Below are positions 15,371-24,559 of a stretch of DNA of 64,000 nt, piece after piece. The translations under genes and the position numbers were made by a program. Source of the stretch: Streptomyces sp. HUAS YS2 (lineage in GTDB: Bacteria > Actinomycetota > Actinomycetes > Streptomycetales > Streptomycetaceae); the NCBI RefSeq assembly GCF_033343995.1, contig NZ_CP137573.1, forward strand, positions 3,319,001 to 3,383,000, in the 5' to 3' direction. The notes under the pieces were generated by a model, which was given only the letters and a program-made list of their open reading frames with translations, had not been told where the DNA came from and made no database searches. Every line of letters begins with the position of its first letter. The stretch's first letter is position 1.

Positions 15371-17218
15371 TCACTCCACCGTCACGGACTTGGCCAGATT
15401 GCGCGGCTGGTCCACCTCGTTGCCGCGCGCCGTCGCCAGCTCGCAGGCGAACACCTGCAACGGAACGGTAGCGACCAGCGGCTGGAGCAGCGTCGGCGTG
15501 GCCGGGATGCGGATCAGGTGGTCCGCGTACGGCGCGACCGACTCGTCGCCCTCCTCCGCGATCACGATGGTCCGCGCCCCGCGGGCCCGGATCTCCTGGA
15601 TGTTGGAGACGATCTTGTCGTGCAGCACCGAGCGCCCGCGCGGCGACGGCACGACGACCACCACCGGCAGGTCCTCCTCGATCAGCGCGATCGGCCCGTG
15701 CTTCAGCTCGCCCGCCGCGAAGCCCTCGGCGTGCATGTACGCGAGTTCCTTCAGCTTGAGCGCGCCCTCCAGGGCCACCGGGTAGCCCACGTGCCGACCG
15801 AGGAAGAGCACCGTGTTCTTGTCCGCGAGCGACCGGGCGAGGGCCCGCACCGGCTCCATCGTCTCCAGGACCTGCTCCACCTTCTCGGCGCTGCGGGCCA
15901 GTTCCCGGACGACGGCGTGGATCTCGTCGCCCCACTTGGTGCCGCGCACCTGCCCCAGGTACAGCGCGACCAGGTAGCAGGCGACGAGCTGGGTCAGGAA
16001 CGCCTTCGTCGACGCGACCGCGACCTCAGGACCGGCATGCGTGTACAGCACGGCGTCAGACTCACGAGGGATGGTCGACCCGTTCGTGTTGCAGATGGCG
16101 AGCACCTTCGCGCCCTGCTCGCGGGCGTGCCGGAGCGCCATCAGGGTGTCCATCGTCTCGCCGGACTGGGAGATCGCGACGACGAGCGTCCGCGCGTCGA
16201 GGATCGGGTCCCGGTAGCGGAACTCGCTGGCCAGCTCCACCTCGCAGGGGATGCGGGTCCAGTGCTCGATGGCGTACTTGGCGATGAGTCCGGCGTGGAA
16301 GGCGGTGCCGCAGGCGACGATGACGACCTTCTCGGCCTCGCGCAGTTCGGCGTCCGGGATCCGCAGTTCGTCCAGGGACAGCGAACCGGACGCGTCGATC
16401 CGACCGAGGAGGGTGTCGGCGACGGCCTTCGGCTGCTCGGCGATCTCCTTGAGCATGAAGTAGTCGTAGCCGCCCTTCTCGGCGGCGGAGGCGTCCCAGT
16501 CGATGTGGTACGCGTGCACCTCGGCCGGCACGCCGTCGAAGTCGGTGACGGTCACGCCCTCGCGGGTCAGCTCCACGACCTGGTCCTGGCCGAGTTCGAT
16601 GGCGGAGCGGGTGTGGGCGATGAAGGCGGAGACGTCGGAGGCGAGGAAGTGCTCGCCCTCGCCGACGCCCACGACCAGCGGCGAGTTGCGGCGGGCGCCG
16701 ACGACCACGTCGGGCTGGTCTGCGTGCACCGCGACCAGCGTGAACGCGCCGTCGAGCCGCCGGCAGACCAGGCGCATCGCGTCCGCGAGGTCCCCGCAGG
16801 AGGAGAACTCCTCGGCGAGGAGGTGGGCCACGACCTCGGTGTCCGTCTCGGAGGCGAGATCGTGCCCGCGCTCCTCGAGTTCGGCCCGGAGCCCGGCGAA
16901 GTTCTCGATGATCCCGTTGTGGACGACGGCGACCCGGCCCGCGTTGTCGAGATGCGGGTGCGCGTTGGCGTCGGTCGGCCCGCCGTGGGTGGCCCAGCGG
17001 GTGTGTCCGATGCCGGTGGAGCCGCTCGGCAGCGGCCGGTCCACCAGCTCCTTCTCCAGATTGACGAGCTTGCCCGCCTTCTTGGCGGCGGCGAGCCCTC
17101 CGTCGGCGAGCACGGCGACCCCGGCGGAGTCGTACCCCCGGTACTCCAGCCGCTTGAGCCCCGCGATGACCACATCAAGCGCCGACTGCCCGCCGACGTA
17201 CCCCACGATTCCGCACAT
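15371..17218 (-). CDS. glmS: Glutamine--fructose-6-phosphate aminotransferase (isomerising)
   Basis: First committed step of UDP-GlcNAc synthesis: fructose-6-phosphate plus glutamine gives glucosamine-6-phosphate. The 615-residue protein begins [10 protein letters not shown] with the N-terminal nucleophile Cys2 of the glutaminase domain. It contains [18 protein letters not shown], then two SIS domains ([15 protein letters not shown] and [14 protein letters not shown]; later [20 protein letters not shown]) and the C-terminal [13 protein letters not shown] tail. I see no glmS ribozyme upstream; only 38 bp separate it from the regulator gene. glmM at 23-24 kb supplies the next step. Confidence 0.97.
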   Translation of the reverse strand: MCGIVGYVGGQSALDVVIAGLKRLEYRGYDSAGVAVLADGGLAAAKKAGKLVNLEKELVDRPLPSGSTGIGHTRWATHGGPTDANAHPHLDNAGRVAVVHNGIIENFAGLRAELEERGHDLASETDTEVVAHLLAEEFSSCGDLADAMRLVCRRLDGAFTLVAVHADQPDVVVGARRNSPLVVGVGEGEHFLASDVSAFIAHTRSAIELGQDQVVELTREGVTVTDFDGVPAEVHAYHIDWDASAAEKGGYDYFMLKEIAEQPKAVADTLLGRIDASGSLSLDELRIPDAELREAEKVVIVACGTAFHAGLIAKYAIEHWTRIPCEVELASEFRYRDPILDARTLVVAISQSGETMDTLMALRHAREQGAKVLAICNTNGSTIPRESDAVLYTHAGPEVAVASTKAFLTQLVACYLVALYLGQVRGTKWGDEIHAVVRELARSAEKVEQVLETMEPVRALARSLADKNTVLFLGRHVGYPVALEGALKLKELAYMHAEGFAAGELKHGPIALIEEDLPVVVVVPSPRGRSVLHDKIVSNIQEIRARGARTIVIAEEGDESVAPYADHLIRIPATPTLLQPLVATVPLQVFACELATARGNEVDQPRNLAKSVTVE

Positions 17219-17256
17219 GTCGGCAGCCTACGACCGACCCGGGCCGCGCGGGTGGC

Positions 17257-18006
17257 TCAGGCGTCGTTGCCGCGCGCCGTGGGGTCCGCCGGCGGCTCCG
17301 GCTTGGTGTGGAGGATCTCGCGGGCCTGCTCCGCCGCGCGGGCGATGCTCTCGGAGACGAAGTCGAGGAAGCGGGCGATGTTCTCCATGCGGGCGCCGGC
17401 CGGGGTGGCGGCGCCCAGGACGCCGACGCCCTGGCGGGCGGTCTCCATGATGTGGGCGGTGGAGCGTGCGCTGGCCATCATCGACTGGTACCAGACGTCG
17501 TCGTCGACGACGTAGAGGTCACGGCGGCGTTCGTCGCGTTCGCGGCGGATCAGGTCCTGACTCTCGAGGAACGCGATCGACTTGGAGACGGACGCCGGGC
17601 TGACCTGAAGGCGCTGGACGAGGTCCGCGGCCGTGAGGCTGCCGGTGTCGCTGGTGAGGAGCAGGGCCAGGACCCTGGCCGTCATCCTGGGGATGCCCGA
17701 GGCCATCAGGACGGTGGTGAACACCTCCTCGTACGCCTGCACGGCCGCCGCGTCGCGCCCGTACGGCTGCTCGGGTGTCTGCGGGCCCGGCGCCGCGGGC
17801 TGCCGGCGGCGCTGGGCGCGGTGGCCGGTGGCGCGCTGGGCGAGGTCGGCGCGGTAGGCGGTGGGGCCGCCGTTGCGCATGACCTCGCGGGTGACCGTCG
17901 AGGTGGGGCGGTCGAGACGGCGGGCGATCTCCGCGTAAGCGAGGCCGTCGGCCAGCCCCAGGGCGATCTGCTGCCGTTCCTGCTGAGTGAGCCTGCCTCC
18001 CGGCAT
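17257..18006 (-). CDS. GbsR/MarR-like transcriptional regulator with extra N-terminal HTH
   Basis: A 249-residue DNA-binding protein. The N-terminus (residues about 5-48) is an IS30-type helix-turn-helix (LTQQERQQIALGLADGLAYA, then EIARRLDRPTSTVTREV), joined through an Arg/Pro-rich linker to a GbsR/MarR winged-helix domain (about 85-185; LTAADLVQRLQVSPASVSKS, then LESQDLIRRERDERRRDLYVV). It is divergent from the DUF4097/ABC operon across a 230-bp region rich in TTGCAATGAA palindromes, its probable operators. Autoregulation and repression of the exporter are inferred from this layout. The inducer is unknown. Confidence 0.85.
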   Translation of the reverse strand: MPGGRLTQQERQQIALGLADGLAYAEIARRLDRPTSTVTREVMRNGGPTAYRADLAQRATGHRAQRRRQPAAPGPQTPEQPYGRDAAAVQAYEEVFTTVLMASGIPRMTARVLALLLTSDTGSLTAADLVQRLQVSPASVSKSIAFLESQDLIRRERDERRRDLYVVDDDVWYQSMMASARSTAHIMETARQGVGVLGAATPAGARMENIARFLDFVSESIARAAEQAREILHTKPEPPADPTARGNDA

Positions 18007-18055
18007 CGCGGCCTCCTTCGTGTCCGTGGCAGCCCCACCATAGCGTTCAGCTTCA

Positions 18056-18071
18056 GTTCATTGCAATGAAC
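18056..18071. promoter_or_regulatory. Perfect 16-bp palindrome, candidate operator 1 of the GbsR/MarR-like regulator
   Basis: GTTCATTGCAATGAAC is a perfect 16-bp palindrome in the divergent region between the regulator (start 18006) and the DUF4097 gene (start 18237). Its core recurs nearby, so it is a strong candidate binding site. Confidence 0.65.
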
Positions 18072-18100
18072 GCACTGCTCGCGTTGCATTACCCCACAGG

Positions 18101-18114
18101 ATCGTTGCAATGAA
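18101..18114. promoter_or_regulatory. Imperfect copy of the palindrome, candidate operator 2
   Basis: ATCGTTGCAATGAA matches the core TTCATTGCAATGAA at 12 of 14 positions. Further half-sites occur at 18083-18091 (CGTTGCATT) and 18130-18137 (TGCAATGA). Another inverted repeat, GCAACG-AAGG-CGTTGC, is at 18150-18165. The cluster suggests cooperative binding upstream of the exporter operon. Confidence 0.55.
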
Positions 18115-18236
18115 ATTCATACCCTCACCTGCAATGATGGGGAATCTTCGCAACGAAGGCGTTGCCGAGACTTCGAACGCAACGTAGCTTTTCCCTTGTC
18201 GGAAACGCCGACAGCAGGAAAACCAAGGAGCTCATC

Positions 18237-18902
18237 ATGCAGAAGTTCGCCACCACCGCCGCGATCTCCGTCGTCCTCGACATCCCCGCCGGACACATCC
18301 GGTTCATCGCCGCAGACCGCGCCGACACCACCGTCGAGGTCCGCCCCGAGAACGCCGGCAAGAGCAAGGACGTGAAGGTCGCCGAGCAGACCGTGATCGG
18401 TTACGACAACGGCGTGCTGCGGATCGAGACGCCGGAGGCGAGGAACGCGGTGTTCGGGCACTCCGGGGCGGTCGAGGTCACCGTCCAGCTGCCCGCCGGC
18501 TCCAGCGTCGAGGCGAAGGCCGCCGCCGCCGAGTTCCGCGGCGTGGGTCGGCTCGGTGACGTCGTCTTCGAGGGCGGCCACCGCTCGGTCAAGCTCGACG
18601 AGGCCGCGAGCGCCCGCCTCTCCTCCCACGACGGGAACGTCGTCGTCGGCCGCCTCACCGGCCCGGCCGACATCACCACCCAGCTCGGCGACGTCGAGGT
18701 CCTCGAGGCCCACGGCGGCAACGTCACCCTCAGCACCCAGAAGGGCGACATCACCGTCGTCGCCGCCCGCGGCGTCTCCGCCACCCTCGACGCCGGCACC
18801 TCCTACGGCCGCGTCAGCAACGCCCTCGTGAACAGCGGCGACGCCGCCCTCGCCATCCGCGCCACCACCTCGTACGGCGACATCTCCGCCCGCAGCCTCT
18901 GA
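18237..18902 (+). CDS. DUF4097 family beta-strand-repeat protein
   Basis: A 221-residue protein of the DUF4097 (putative adhesin/beta-helix) family. It consists of short repeated beta segments such as GDVVFEGGHRSVKLDE, GNVVVGRLTGPADITTQLGD and GDITVVAARGVSATLDAG, ending in TTSYGDISARSL. No signal peptide is seen, so it is probably cytoplasmic. AAGGAG lies 6 nt before the ATG at 18237. It is the first gene of an apparent operon with the ABC ATPase (38 bp downstream) and permease, divergent from the GbsR/MarR-like regulator. Molecular function unknown; it is a regular companion of such exporters. Confidence 0.82.
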   Translation: MQKFATTAAISVVLDIPAGHIRFIAADRADTTVEVRPENAGKSKDVKVAEQTVIGYDNGVLRIETPEARNAVFGHSGAVEVTVQLPAGSSVEAKAAAAEFRGVGRLGDVVFEGGHRSVKLDEAASARLSSHDGNVVVGRLTGPADITTQLGDVEVLEAHGGNVTLSTQKGDITVVAARGVSATLDAGTSYGRVSNALVNSGDAALAIRATTSYGDISARSL

Positions 18903-18940
18903 CACCTCACCCACGCAGTCATCCACAGGGGGTACCTCTC

Positions 18941-19960
18941 ATGACCGAGTTCGCCATCGCGGCCACCGGGCTGCGCAAGTCCTACGGCGACAAGACCGTC
19001 CTCGACGGAGTCGACCTGGCCGTCCCGGAGGGGACGATCTTCTCCCTCCTCGGACCGAACGGCGCCGGCAAGACCACCGCCGTGAAGATCCTGTCCACCC
19101 TCATCTCCCCCGGCGCCGGCAGCGGCCCGATCCGCGTCGGGGGCCACGACCTCGCCAAGGACCCGCAGGCGGTGCGCGCCGCGATCGGCGTCACCGGTCA
19201 GTTCTCCGCCGTCGACGGCCTGATCACCGGCGAGGAGAACATGCTCCTGATGGCGGACCTGCACCACCTGTCCAAGGCCGAGGGGCGTCGCGTCACCGCC
19301 GAGCTGCTCGAACGGTTCGACCTCGCCGACGCCGCCAAGAAGCCCGCGTCCACCTACTCCGGAGGAATGAAGCGCCGCCTCGACATCGCCATGACCCTGG
19401 TCGGCGACCCGCGGATCATCTTCCTCGACGAGCCCACCACCGGCCTCGACCCGCGCAGCCGCCACAACATGTGGGGCATCATCCGCGAGCTGGTGACCGG
19501 CGGCGTCACCGTCTTCCTCACCACCCAGTACCTGGAGGAGGCCGACCAGCTCGCCGACCGCATCGCCGTCCTCCACGACGGGAAGATCGCCGCCGAGGGC
19601 ACCGCCGAGGAGCTGAAGCGGATCGTCCCCGGCGGGCACGTACGGCTCCGCTTCACCGACCCGGCCACGTACCGCAGTGCCGCCGCCGCCCTCGGCGAGG
19701 CGGCCCTCCCCCAAGCTCTCGGCTCCGCTCGAGCAGGGGGCACCCCCACCGACGAAGCCCTGGTGCTTCAGCAGCCCAGCGACGGCAGCCAGCGCGCACT
19801 GCGCGAGCTCCTGGACCGGCTGCACGCGGCCGGCGTCGAGGCCGACGAGCTGACCGTGCACACCCCCGACCTCGACGACGTCTTCTTCGCCCTCACCGGC
19901 GCCGCCGCCCTCCCGAACCAGTCCGCCCCGTCCGCCCCGTCCACGGAGGTTGTCCGATGA
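18941..19960 (+). CDS. ABC transporter ATP-binding protein, daunorubicin-resistance (DrrA) type
   Basis: A 339-residue nucleotide-binding subunit of a drug-type ABC exporter. Walker A is GPNGAGKTT, the signature is YSGGMKRRLDIAMTLVGDPR, Walker B is IIFLDEPTTGLDPRSR, and the C-terminal DrrA-type extension (LTVHTPDLDDVFFALTG) is present. At 19706-19747 a dispersed palindromic Streptomyces repeat lies in frame, adding a segment (about residues 256-269) between AALGEAA and the next helix. This is in the regulatory extension, not the ATPase core, so the protein should still work. Its stop overlaps the permease start by 4 nt (ATGA). Cargo unknown. Confidence 0.93.
   Translation: MTEFAIAATGLRKSYGDKTVLDGVDLAVPEGTIFSLLGPNGAGKTTAVKILSTLISPGAGSGPIRVGGHDLAKDPQAVRAAIGVTGQFSAVDGLITGEENMLLMADLHHLSKAEGRRVTAELLERFDLADAAKKPASTYSGGMKRRLDIAMTLVGDPRIIFLDEPTTGLDPRSRHNMWGIIRELVTGGVTVFLTTQYLEEADQLADRIAVLHDGKIAAEGTAEELKRIVPGGHVRLRFTDPATYRSAAAALGEAALPQALGSARAGGTPTDEALVLQQPSDGSQRALRELLDRLHAAGVEADELTVHTPDLDDVFFALTGAAALPNQSAPSAPSTEVVR
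19706..19747. repeat. Dispersed palindromic repeat inserted in frame in the ABC ATPase gene
   Basis: Interrupted inverted repeat: CCCCC (19708-19712) and GCTC (19715-19718) pair with GAGC (19731-19734) and GGGGG (19736-19740), followed by CACCCCC. This C-tract / CTCGGCTCCGCTCGAG / G-tract layout is a common short interspersed element in Streptomyces genomes, normally intergenic. Here the reading frame stays open through it. Identification as that element is from memory of its form, not from a search. Confidence 0.7.
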
Positions 19961-20748
19961 GCTCCCTCGCCCTCGCCGTCCGCGACTCCGGCACCATGCT
20001 GCGCCGCAACCTCCTGCACGCCCGGCGCTACCCGTCGCTCACGCTGAACCTGCTGCTCACGCCGATCATGCTGCTCCTGCTGTTCGTCTACATCTTCGGC
20101 GACACCATGAGCGCCGGCATCGGCGGCGGCGGCGCCGACCGCGCCGAGTACATCGCCTACCTCGTCCCCGGCCTGCTCCTGATGACCATCGGCAGCACCA
20201 CGATCGGGACCGCGGTCTCCGTCTCCAACGACATGACCGAGGGCATCATCGCCCGCTTCCGCACCATGGCGATCCACCGCGGCTCGGTGCTCGTCGGGCA
20301 CGTCGTCGGCAGCGTGCTGCAGTCGGTCGCCAGCGTGGTCCTGGTCGGCGTGGTCGGCGTGGCCATCGGCTTCCGCTCCCACGACGCCTCCGTCCTGGAG
20401 TGGTTCGCGGCCTTCGGACTGCTGGTCCTGTTCGCCACGGCGCTCACCTGGATCGCCGTCGGCATGGGCCTGATCAGCCCGAACGCCGAGGCCGCCAGCA
20501 ACAACGCGATGCCGCTGATCTTTCTGCCGCTGATCTCAAGCACGTTCGTCCCGGTCTCCGCGATGCCGGGCTGGTTCCAGCCGATCGCCGAGTACCAGCC
20601 CTTCACCCCGGCCATCGAGACCCTGCGCGGCCTCCTGCTCGGCACCGAGATCGGCAACAACGGATGGATCGCCGTCGGCTGGTGCGTGGGCCTCGCGGTC
20701 CTCGGCTACTTCTGGTCGACCTCGAAGTTCAACGCCGACCCGAAGTAA
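19957..20748 (+). CDS. ABC-2 type transporter permease (DrrB type)
   Basis: A 263-residue membrane subunit partnering the ATPase encoded just upstream. Six hydrophobic segments are visible, including [96 protein letters not shown] and [17 protein letters not shown]. The [20 protein letters not shown] stretch is typical of ABC-2 permeases of the daunorubicin-resistance group. The ATG overlaps the ATPase stop (ATGA), giving 1:1 translational coupling. Probably exports a hydrophobic compound; substrate not predictable. Confidence 0.92.
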   Translation: MSSLALAVRDSGTMLRRNLLHARRYPSLTLNLLLTPIMLLLLFVYIFGDTMSAGIGGGGADRAEYIAYLVPGLLLMTIGSTTIGTAVSVSNDMTEGIIARFRTMAIHRGSVLVGHVVGSVLQSVASVVLVGVVGVAIGFRSHDASVLEWFAAFGLLVLFATALTWIAVGMGLISPNAEAASNNAMPLIFLPLISSTFVPVSAMPGWFQPIAEYQPFTPAIETLRGLLLGTEIGNNGWIAVGWCVGLAVLGYFWSTSKFNADPK

Positions 20749-20809
20749 CCACCGTGACAGCGCGGGCCACTCCCGCAACCGCGACGCGTCCCACCCGAGA
20801 TCCACCCGA

Positions 20810-20847
20810 GGGCGGCGTACATCGACACCGGTCGAAGTACGCCGCCC
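20810..20847 (+). terminator. Rho-independent-like terminator after the ABC operon
   Basis: GGGCGGCGTAC (20810-20820) pairs with GTACGCCGCCC (20837-20847): an 11-bp perfect stem with a 16-nt loop, followed by CTTCGTCTGT. It lies 62 nt past the permease stop. Confidence 0.8.
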
Positions 20848-20950
20848 CTTCGTCTGTCCACGCCCCCACGCCGCACACACAGGGCGCCCCCGGCACCCAC
20901 GTGACCTAGCACACGGCCCACGATCCCGCCGGACCCCGGACAATGGCGGG

Positions 20951-21961
20951 GTGATCACAACGCCGCCACCGCGCTCGAACGGCAACGGCCACGGCAATGG
21001 CGCCGGGCCCCGGCCGCGGGCCGAGGCCACGCCGTACGTGGACCTCACCCGCGCCGAATGGAGCGCACTGCGGGACAAGACGCCGCTGCCCCTCACCGCC
21101 GACGAGGTCGAGCGGCTGCGCGGACTCGGCGACGTCATCGACCTCGACGAGGTACGCGACGTCTACCTGCCGCTGTCCCGGCTGCTCAACCTGTACGTCC
21201 AGGCCACCAGCGGTCTGCGCGGCGCCCTCAACACCTTCCTCGGCGAGCGGGCCGAACAGCGCGGCACCCCCTTCGTCATAGGGGTCGCCGGCTCGGTCGC
21301 CGTCGGCAAGTCCACCGTCGCCCGGCTGCTCGAGGCGCTCCTCGCGCGCTGGCCCGAGCACCCGCGCGTCGAGCGCATCACCACCGACGGCTTCCTCTAC
21401 CCGATGGAGGAGCTGAAGGCCCGCGGCCTGATGTCCCGCAAGGGCTTCCCCGAGTCGTACGACCGGCGGGCCCTCACCCGCTTCGTCGCCGACATCAAGG
21501 CCGGCAAGGACGAGGTCGCCGCCCCCGTCTACTCGCACCTCATCTACGACCGCGTCCCCGGCGAGCAGCTCCTCGTCCGCCGCCCGGACATCCTCATCGT
21601 GGAGGGGCTGAACGTGCTCCAGCCGGCCCTGCCCGGGAAGGACGGCCGGACCCGCGTCGGTCTCGCGGACTACTTCGACTTCTCGGTGTACGTGGACGCC
21701 CGCGCCGAGGACATCGAGCAGTGGTACCTCAACCGGTTCCGGAAGCTGCGTCAGACCGCGTTCCAGGACCCGACGTCCTACTTCCGACGGTGGACCCAGG
21801 TCCCCGAGGAGGAGGCGCTGGACTACGCCCGCACGATGTGGCGGACCATCAACAAGGTCAACCTGCTCGAGAACGTGGCACCGACCCGCGGCCGGGCGAC
21901 ACTGGTGCTGCGCAAGGGACCGGATCACAAGGTGCAGCGGCTGAGTCTCCGTAAGCTCTGA
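20951..21961 (+). CDS. coaA: Type I pantothenate kinase
   Basis: Phosphorylates pantothenate in the first step of coenzyme A synthesis. The 336-residue protein has a low-complexity Asn/Gly/His N-terminus, the P-loop [12 protein letters not shown] (residues 111-122), the TTDGFLYP motif and the IVEGLNVLQ strand typical of CoaA. The product feeds the CoA needed by AcpS. GTG 20951 is 6 nt after a -10-like GACAAT (20939-20944) with no Shine-Dalgarno sequence, suggesting a leaderless transcript. The last six codons and stop lie in the first copy of a 17-bp tandem repeat. Confidence 0.96.
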   Translation: MITTPPPRSNGNGHGNGAGPRPRAEATPYVDLTRAEWSALRDKTPLPLTADEVERLRGLGDVIDLDEVRDVYLPLSRLLNLYVQATSGLRGALNTFLGERAEQRGTPFVIGVAGSVAVGKSTVARLLEALLARWPEHPRVERITTDGFLYPMEELKARGLMSRKGFPESYDRRALTRFVADIKAGKDEVAAPVYSHLIYDRVPGEQLLVRRPDILIVEGLNVLQPALPGKDGRTRVGLADYFDFSVYVDARAEDIEQWYLNRFRKLRQTAFQDPTSYFRRWTQVPEEEALDYARTMWRTINKVNLLENVAPTRGRATLVLRKGPDHKVQRLSLRKL

Positions 21962-22010
21962 GTCTCCGTAAGCTCCGAGCCTCCGTAAGCTCCGAGCCTC
22001 CGTAAGCTCT
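21943..22010. repeat. 17-bp tandem repeat x4 spanning the coaA stop and the promoter of the DUF389 gene
   Basis: Four head-to-tail copies of GAGYCTCCGTAAGCTCY at 21943-21959, 21960-21976, 21977-21993 and 21994-22010, with at most two differences between copies. Copy 1 encodes the last residues and stop of CoaA. Copy 4 carries TAAGCT (22003-22008) exactly 6 nt before the ATG of the DUF389 gene, a fitting -10 for a leaderless mRNA. The other copies carry the same hexamer. Confidence 0.9.
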
Positions 22011-22014
22011 GAGG

Positions 22015-22962
22015 ATGCTGCATCTGCGGATGATCGTCCCTCCCGACCGGACGGAGGAAGCGGTCCGGCTCATCGAGTCGACCGTGGGCACCACGCACGT
22101 GGTGGTGCTGCCGGGCGCGGCCCGTGAACCGGCCGGTGACCTGGTGATGTGCGACGTCGCCCGCGAGGCGGTTGACGAACTGCTGCACGGGATGCGGGAG
22201 CTGAGGATCGATCAGGACGGCTCGATCGCCGTCGAGAACATCGACTTCTCGCTGTCGACCCGCGCGGACGCGGCCGAGGAGGAGGCGCCCGGCGAGGCCG
22301 CGGACGCGGTGATCTGGGAGCAGCTGTCCGGCGCGACGCACGAGGAGTCCACCCTCACCATCACCTACTGCGCGTTCATGATCCTCGCGACGATGATCGC
22401 GGCCTGCGGAGTCGTCCTCGACAACGCGATCCTGATCGTGGGCGCGATGGCGGTCGGCCCGGAGTTCGGCCCGCTCGCGGGCGTCTGCACGGCGGTGGTG
22501 CAGCGCGCGCCGAAGCTCGCCGTACGGTCCCTGATCGCGCTCGTCGTCGGCTTCGCCGCGGCGATCGTCGCCACCACCGTCTTCAGTCTCGGGATGGACG
22601 CGCTGGACCTGTTCAGCAAGAGCCAGCTCGACGCCGACCGGCCCAACACCAGCTTCATCTGGCAGCCCGACCCGTTCTCGTTCGTCGTGGCGATCCTCGC
22701 CGGCATCGCGGGCGTGCTCTCGCTGACCTCGTCGAAGTCCGGGGCGCTGGTGGGCGTCGCCATCTCGGTGACGACGGTCCCGGCGGGCGCGAACGCCGCC
22801 GTGGCGCTCAGCTACGGCGACTTCGGCCAGATGTGGGGCTCCGTCGAGCAGTTGGGGCTGAACCTGTTCGGCATCATGCTCGCGGGGGTGCTCACGCTGT
22901 ACGCGCAGAAGGCCCTCTGGCGCACCCAGCGCGGCCAATGGACCCGTCCCTCGAAACGCTGA
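22015..22962 (+). CDS. DUF389 family integral membrane protein
   Basis: A 315-residue protein. A soluble N-terminal domain (about 1-100) is followed by the DUF389 membrane domain with about five or six hydrophobic segments (YCAFMILATMIAACGVVLD, AILIVGAMAVGPEFGPLAGV, LIALVVGFAAAIVATTVFSL, FVVAILAGIAGVLSLTSSK, LVGVAISVTTVPAGANAAVA and NLFGIMLAGVLTLYA). The GAMAVGPEFGP and SVTTVPAGANAA stretches are family hallmarks. Function is not established; transport or signalling has been suggested. There is no ribosome binding site at usable distance: GAGG abuts the ATG, so a leaderless start from the 17-bp repeat promoter is likely. Confidence 0.85.
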   Translation: MLHLRMIVPPDRTEEAVRLIESTVGTTHVVVLPGAAREPAGDLVMCDVAREAVDELLHGMRELRIDQDGSIAVENIDFSLSTRADAAEEEAPGEAADAVIWEQLSGATHEESTLTITYCAFMILATMIAACGVVLDNAILIVGAMAVGPEFGPLAGVCTAVVQRAPKLAVRSLIALVVGFAAAIVATTVFSLGMDALDLFSKSQLDADRPNTSFIWQPDPFSFVVAILAGIAGVLSLTSSKSGALVGVAISVTTVPAGANAAVALSYGDFGQMWGSVEQLGLNLFGIMLAGVLTLYAQKALWRTQRGQWTRPSKR

Positions 22963-22987
22963 GGCCGACCCCGGTCCCCCGAAAGAC

Positions 22988-23029
22988 GTACGGCCCCGCC
23001 ACCCGGGACACCGGGCGGCGGGGCCGTAC
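22988..23029. terminator. Bidirectional terminator between the DUF389 gene and glmM
   Basis: GTACGGCCCCGCC (22988-23000) pairs with GGCGGGGCCGTAC (23017-23029), a 13-bp perfect stem whose loop holds a further CCCGG/CCGGG pair. It lies between two convergent genes, 26 nt past one stop and 20 nt before the other. Confidence 0.88.
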
Positions 23030-23048
23030 GCACACTCCGTCAGAAGGA

Positions 23049-24407
23049 CTAGCCCAGGGCGGACTTCACGACGTCCGCGAGCCGGCCGGCCACCGAACGG
23101 GCCTGCTCGATGTCCGCGGCCTCGACCATCACCCGTACGAGCGGCTCGGTGCCGGACGGGCGCAGCAGCACCCGGCCCGTCGTACCCAGCTCGCGCTCCG
23201 CGTCGGAGACCGCGCTCGCCAGCTCGGCGGAGGTCTTGACCCGGGTCTTGTCGACGTCCGGCACATTGACGAGGACCTGCGGCAGCCGCTCCATCACGCC
23301 CGCCAGCTCGGCCAGCGAGCGGCCGGTCGCGGCAATTCGGGCGGCCAGCATCAGACCGGTCAGTGTGCCGTCGCCGGTCGTCGCGTGGTCGAGAACGATG
23401 ACGTGGCCGGACTGCTCGCCGCCGAGCGCGTACCCGTGCTCCTTCATCGACTCCAGGACGTACCGGTCGCCGACCGCGGTCTGCACCAGCGAGAGACCCT
23501 CCCGCTCCATCGCCAGCTTGAAGCCCAGGTTCGACATCACGGTCGCGACGACGGTGTCGCCACGCAGCGTGCCCGCCTCGCGCATCGCCAGGGCGAGCAC
23601 CGCGAGGATCTGGTCGCCGTCGATCTCGTTGCCGTCGGCGTCCACGGCGAGGCAGCGGTCGGCGTCGCCGTCGTGCGCGATGCCGAGGTGGGCGCCGTGC
23701 TCGACGACGGCGGCCTTGAGCAGGCCGAGGTGGGTGGAACCGCAGCCGTCGTTGATGTTGAGGCCGTCGGGCTCCGCGCCGATGGTGACGATCTGGGCGC
23801 CGGCCCGCGCGAACGCCTCGGGCGAGACCCGGGCGGCGGCGCCGTGCGCCTCGTCCAGGACGATCTTCAGACCGTCCAGGCGGTTCGGGAGGACCGCGAT
23901 GAGGTGGGCGACGTACTTGTCGAAGCCCTCGTCGTAGTCGCGGACCCGGCCCACGCCCGCGCCGGTCGGCCGGTCCCACGGGGCGCCGGTGCGGTGCTCC
24001 TCGTAGACGGTCTCGATCCGGTCCTCCAGCTCGTCGGCGAGCTTGTGGCCGCCGCGGGCGAAGAACTTGATGCCGTTGTCGGGCATGGCGTTGTGGCTGG
24101 CGGACAGCATGACGCCGAGGTCGGCGCCGAGCGCGCCGGTGAGGTACGCCACGGCCGGGGTCGGCAGCACGCCGACGCGCAGGACGTCCACGCCCGCGGA
24201 GGCGAGACCCGCCACGACGGCGGCCTCCAGGAACTCTCCCGACGCACGCGGGTCACGGCCGACCACCGCGGTCGGCCGATGCCCCTCGAAGGTCCCCGCC
24301 TCGGCGAGCACGTGGGCCGCCGCGACCGACAGGCCGAGCGCGAGCTCCGCCGTCAGATCCGCATTGGCCACACCACGCACGCCGTCCGTGCCGAAGAGTC
24401 GTCCCAC
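23049..24407 (-). CDS. glmM: Phosphoglucosamine mutase
   Basis: Interconverts glucosamine-6-phosphate and glucosamine-1-phosphate, the step after GlmS in UDP-GlcNAc synthesis. The 452-residue protein starts [12 protein letters not shown], has the phosphoserine loop [17 protein letters not shown] (active Ser104), the metal-binding loop AHDGDADRC and the late phosphate-binding [15 protein letters not shown]. All four domains are complete. It lies downstream of rpsI-rplM in the same direction, separated by a hairpin at 24498-24536, so it probably has its own promoter in that gap. Confidence 0.97.
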   Translation of the reverse strand: MGRLFGTDGVRGVANADLTAELALGLSVAAAHVLAEAGTFEGHRPTAVVGRDPRASGEFLEAAVVAGLASAGVDVLRVGVLPTPAVAYLTGALGADLGVMLSASHNAMPDNGIKFFARGGHKLADELEDRIETVYEEHRTGAPWDRPTGAGVGRVRDYDEGFDKYVAHLIAVLPNRLDGLKIVLDEAHGAAARVSPEAFARAGAQIVTIGAEPDGLNINDGCGSTHLGLLKAAVVEHGAHLGIAHDGDADRCLAVDADGNEIDGDQILAVLALAMREAGTLRGDTVVATVMSNLGFKLAMEREGLSLVQTAVGDRYVLESMKEHGYALGGEQSGHVIVLDHATTGDGTLTGLMLAARIAATGRSLAELAGVMERLPQVLVNVPDVDKTRVKTSAELASAVSDAERELGTTGRVLLRPSGTEPLVRVMVEAADIEQARSVAGRLADVVKSALG

Positions 24408-24497
24408 AGCTGTCCTCCGAAAATGCTCCGAAAATGCAATCCTCCGAGCGCCTCATGTCCGTTGTACGGCCGAAAACGCCCAGAGTGAAGAAAAGAC

Positions 24498-24536
24498 GTA
24501 CGCCCCGGCAGCACGAGCAGTGCCGCCGGGGCGTAC
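24498..24536 (-). terminator. Terminator after rpsI
   Basis: GTACGCCCCGGC (24498-24509) pairs with GCCGGGGCGTAC (24525-24536), a 12-bp perfect stem, with GCAC/GTGC pairing inside the loop. It lies 24 nt past the rpsI stop and should end the rplM-rpsI transcript. Confidence 0.87.
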
Positions 24537-24559
24537 GTACAAGCAGTCCGAGCAGGCGA

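Noticed and set aside
15348..15935. A 195-codon minus-strand frame across the glmS 3' end
   Set aside because: Alternate-frame shadow of glmS, which is unambiguous.
15352..17256. A glmS ribozyme upstream of glmS
   Set aside because: Only 38 bp separate glmS from the upstream gene, too short for the ribozyme, and no conserved core is seen.
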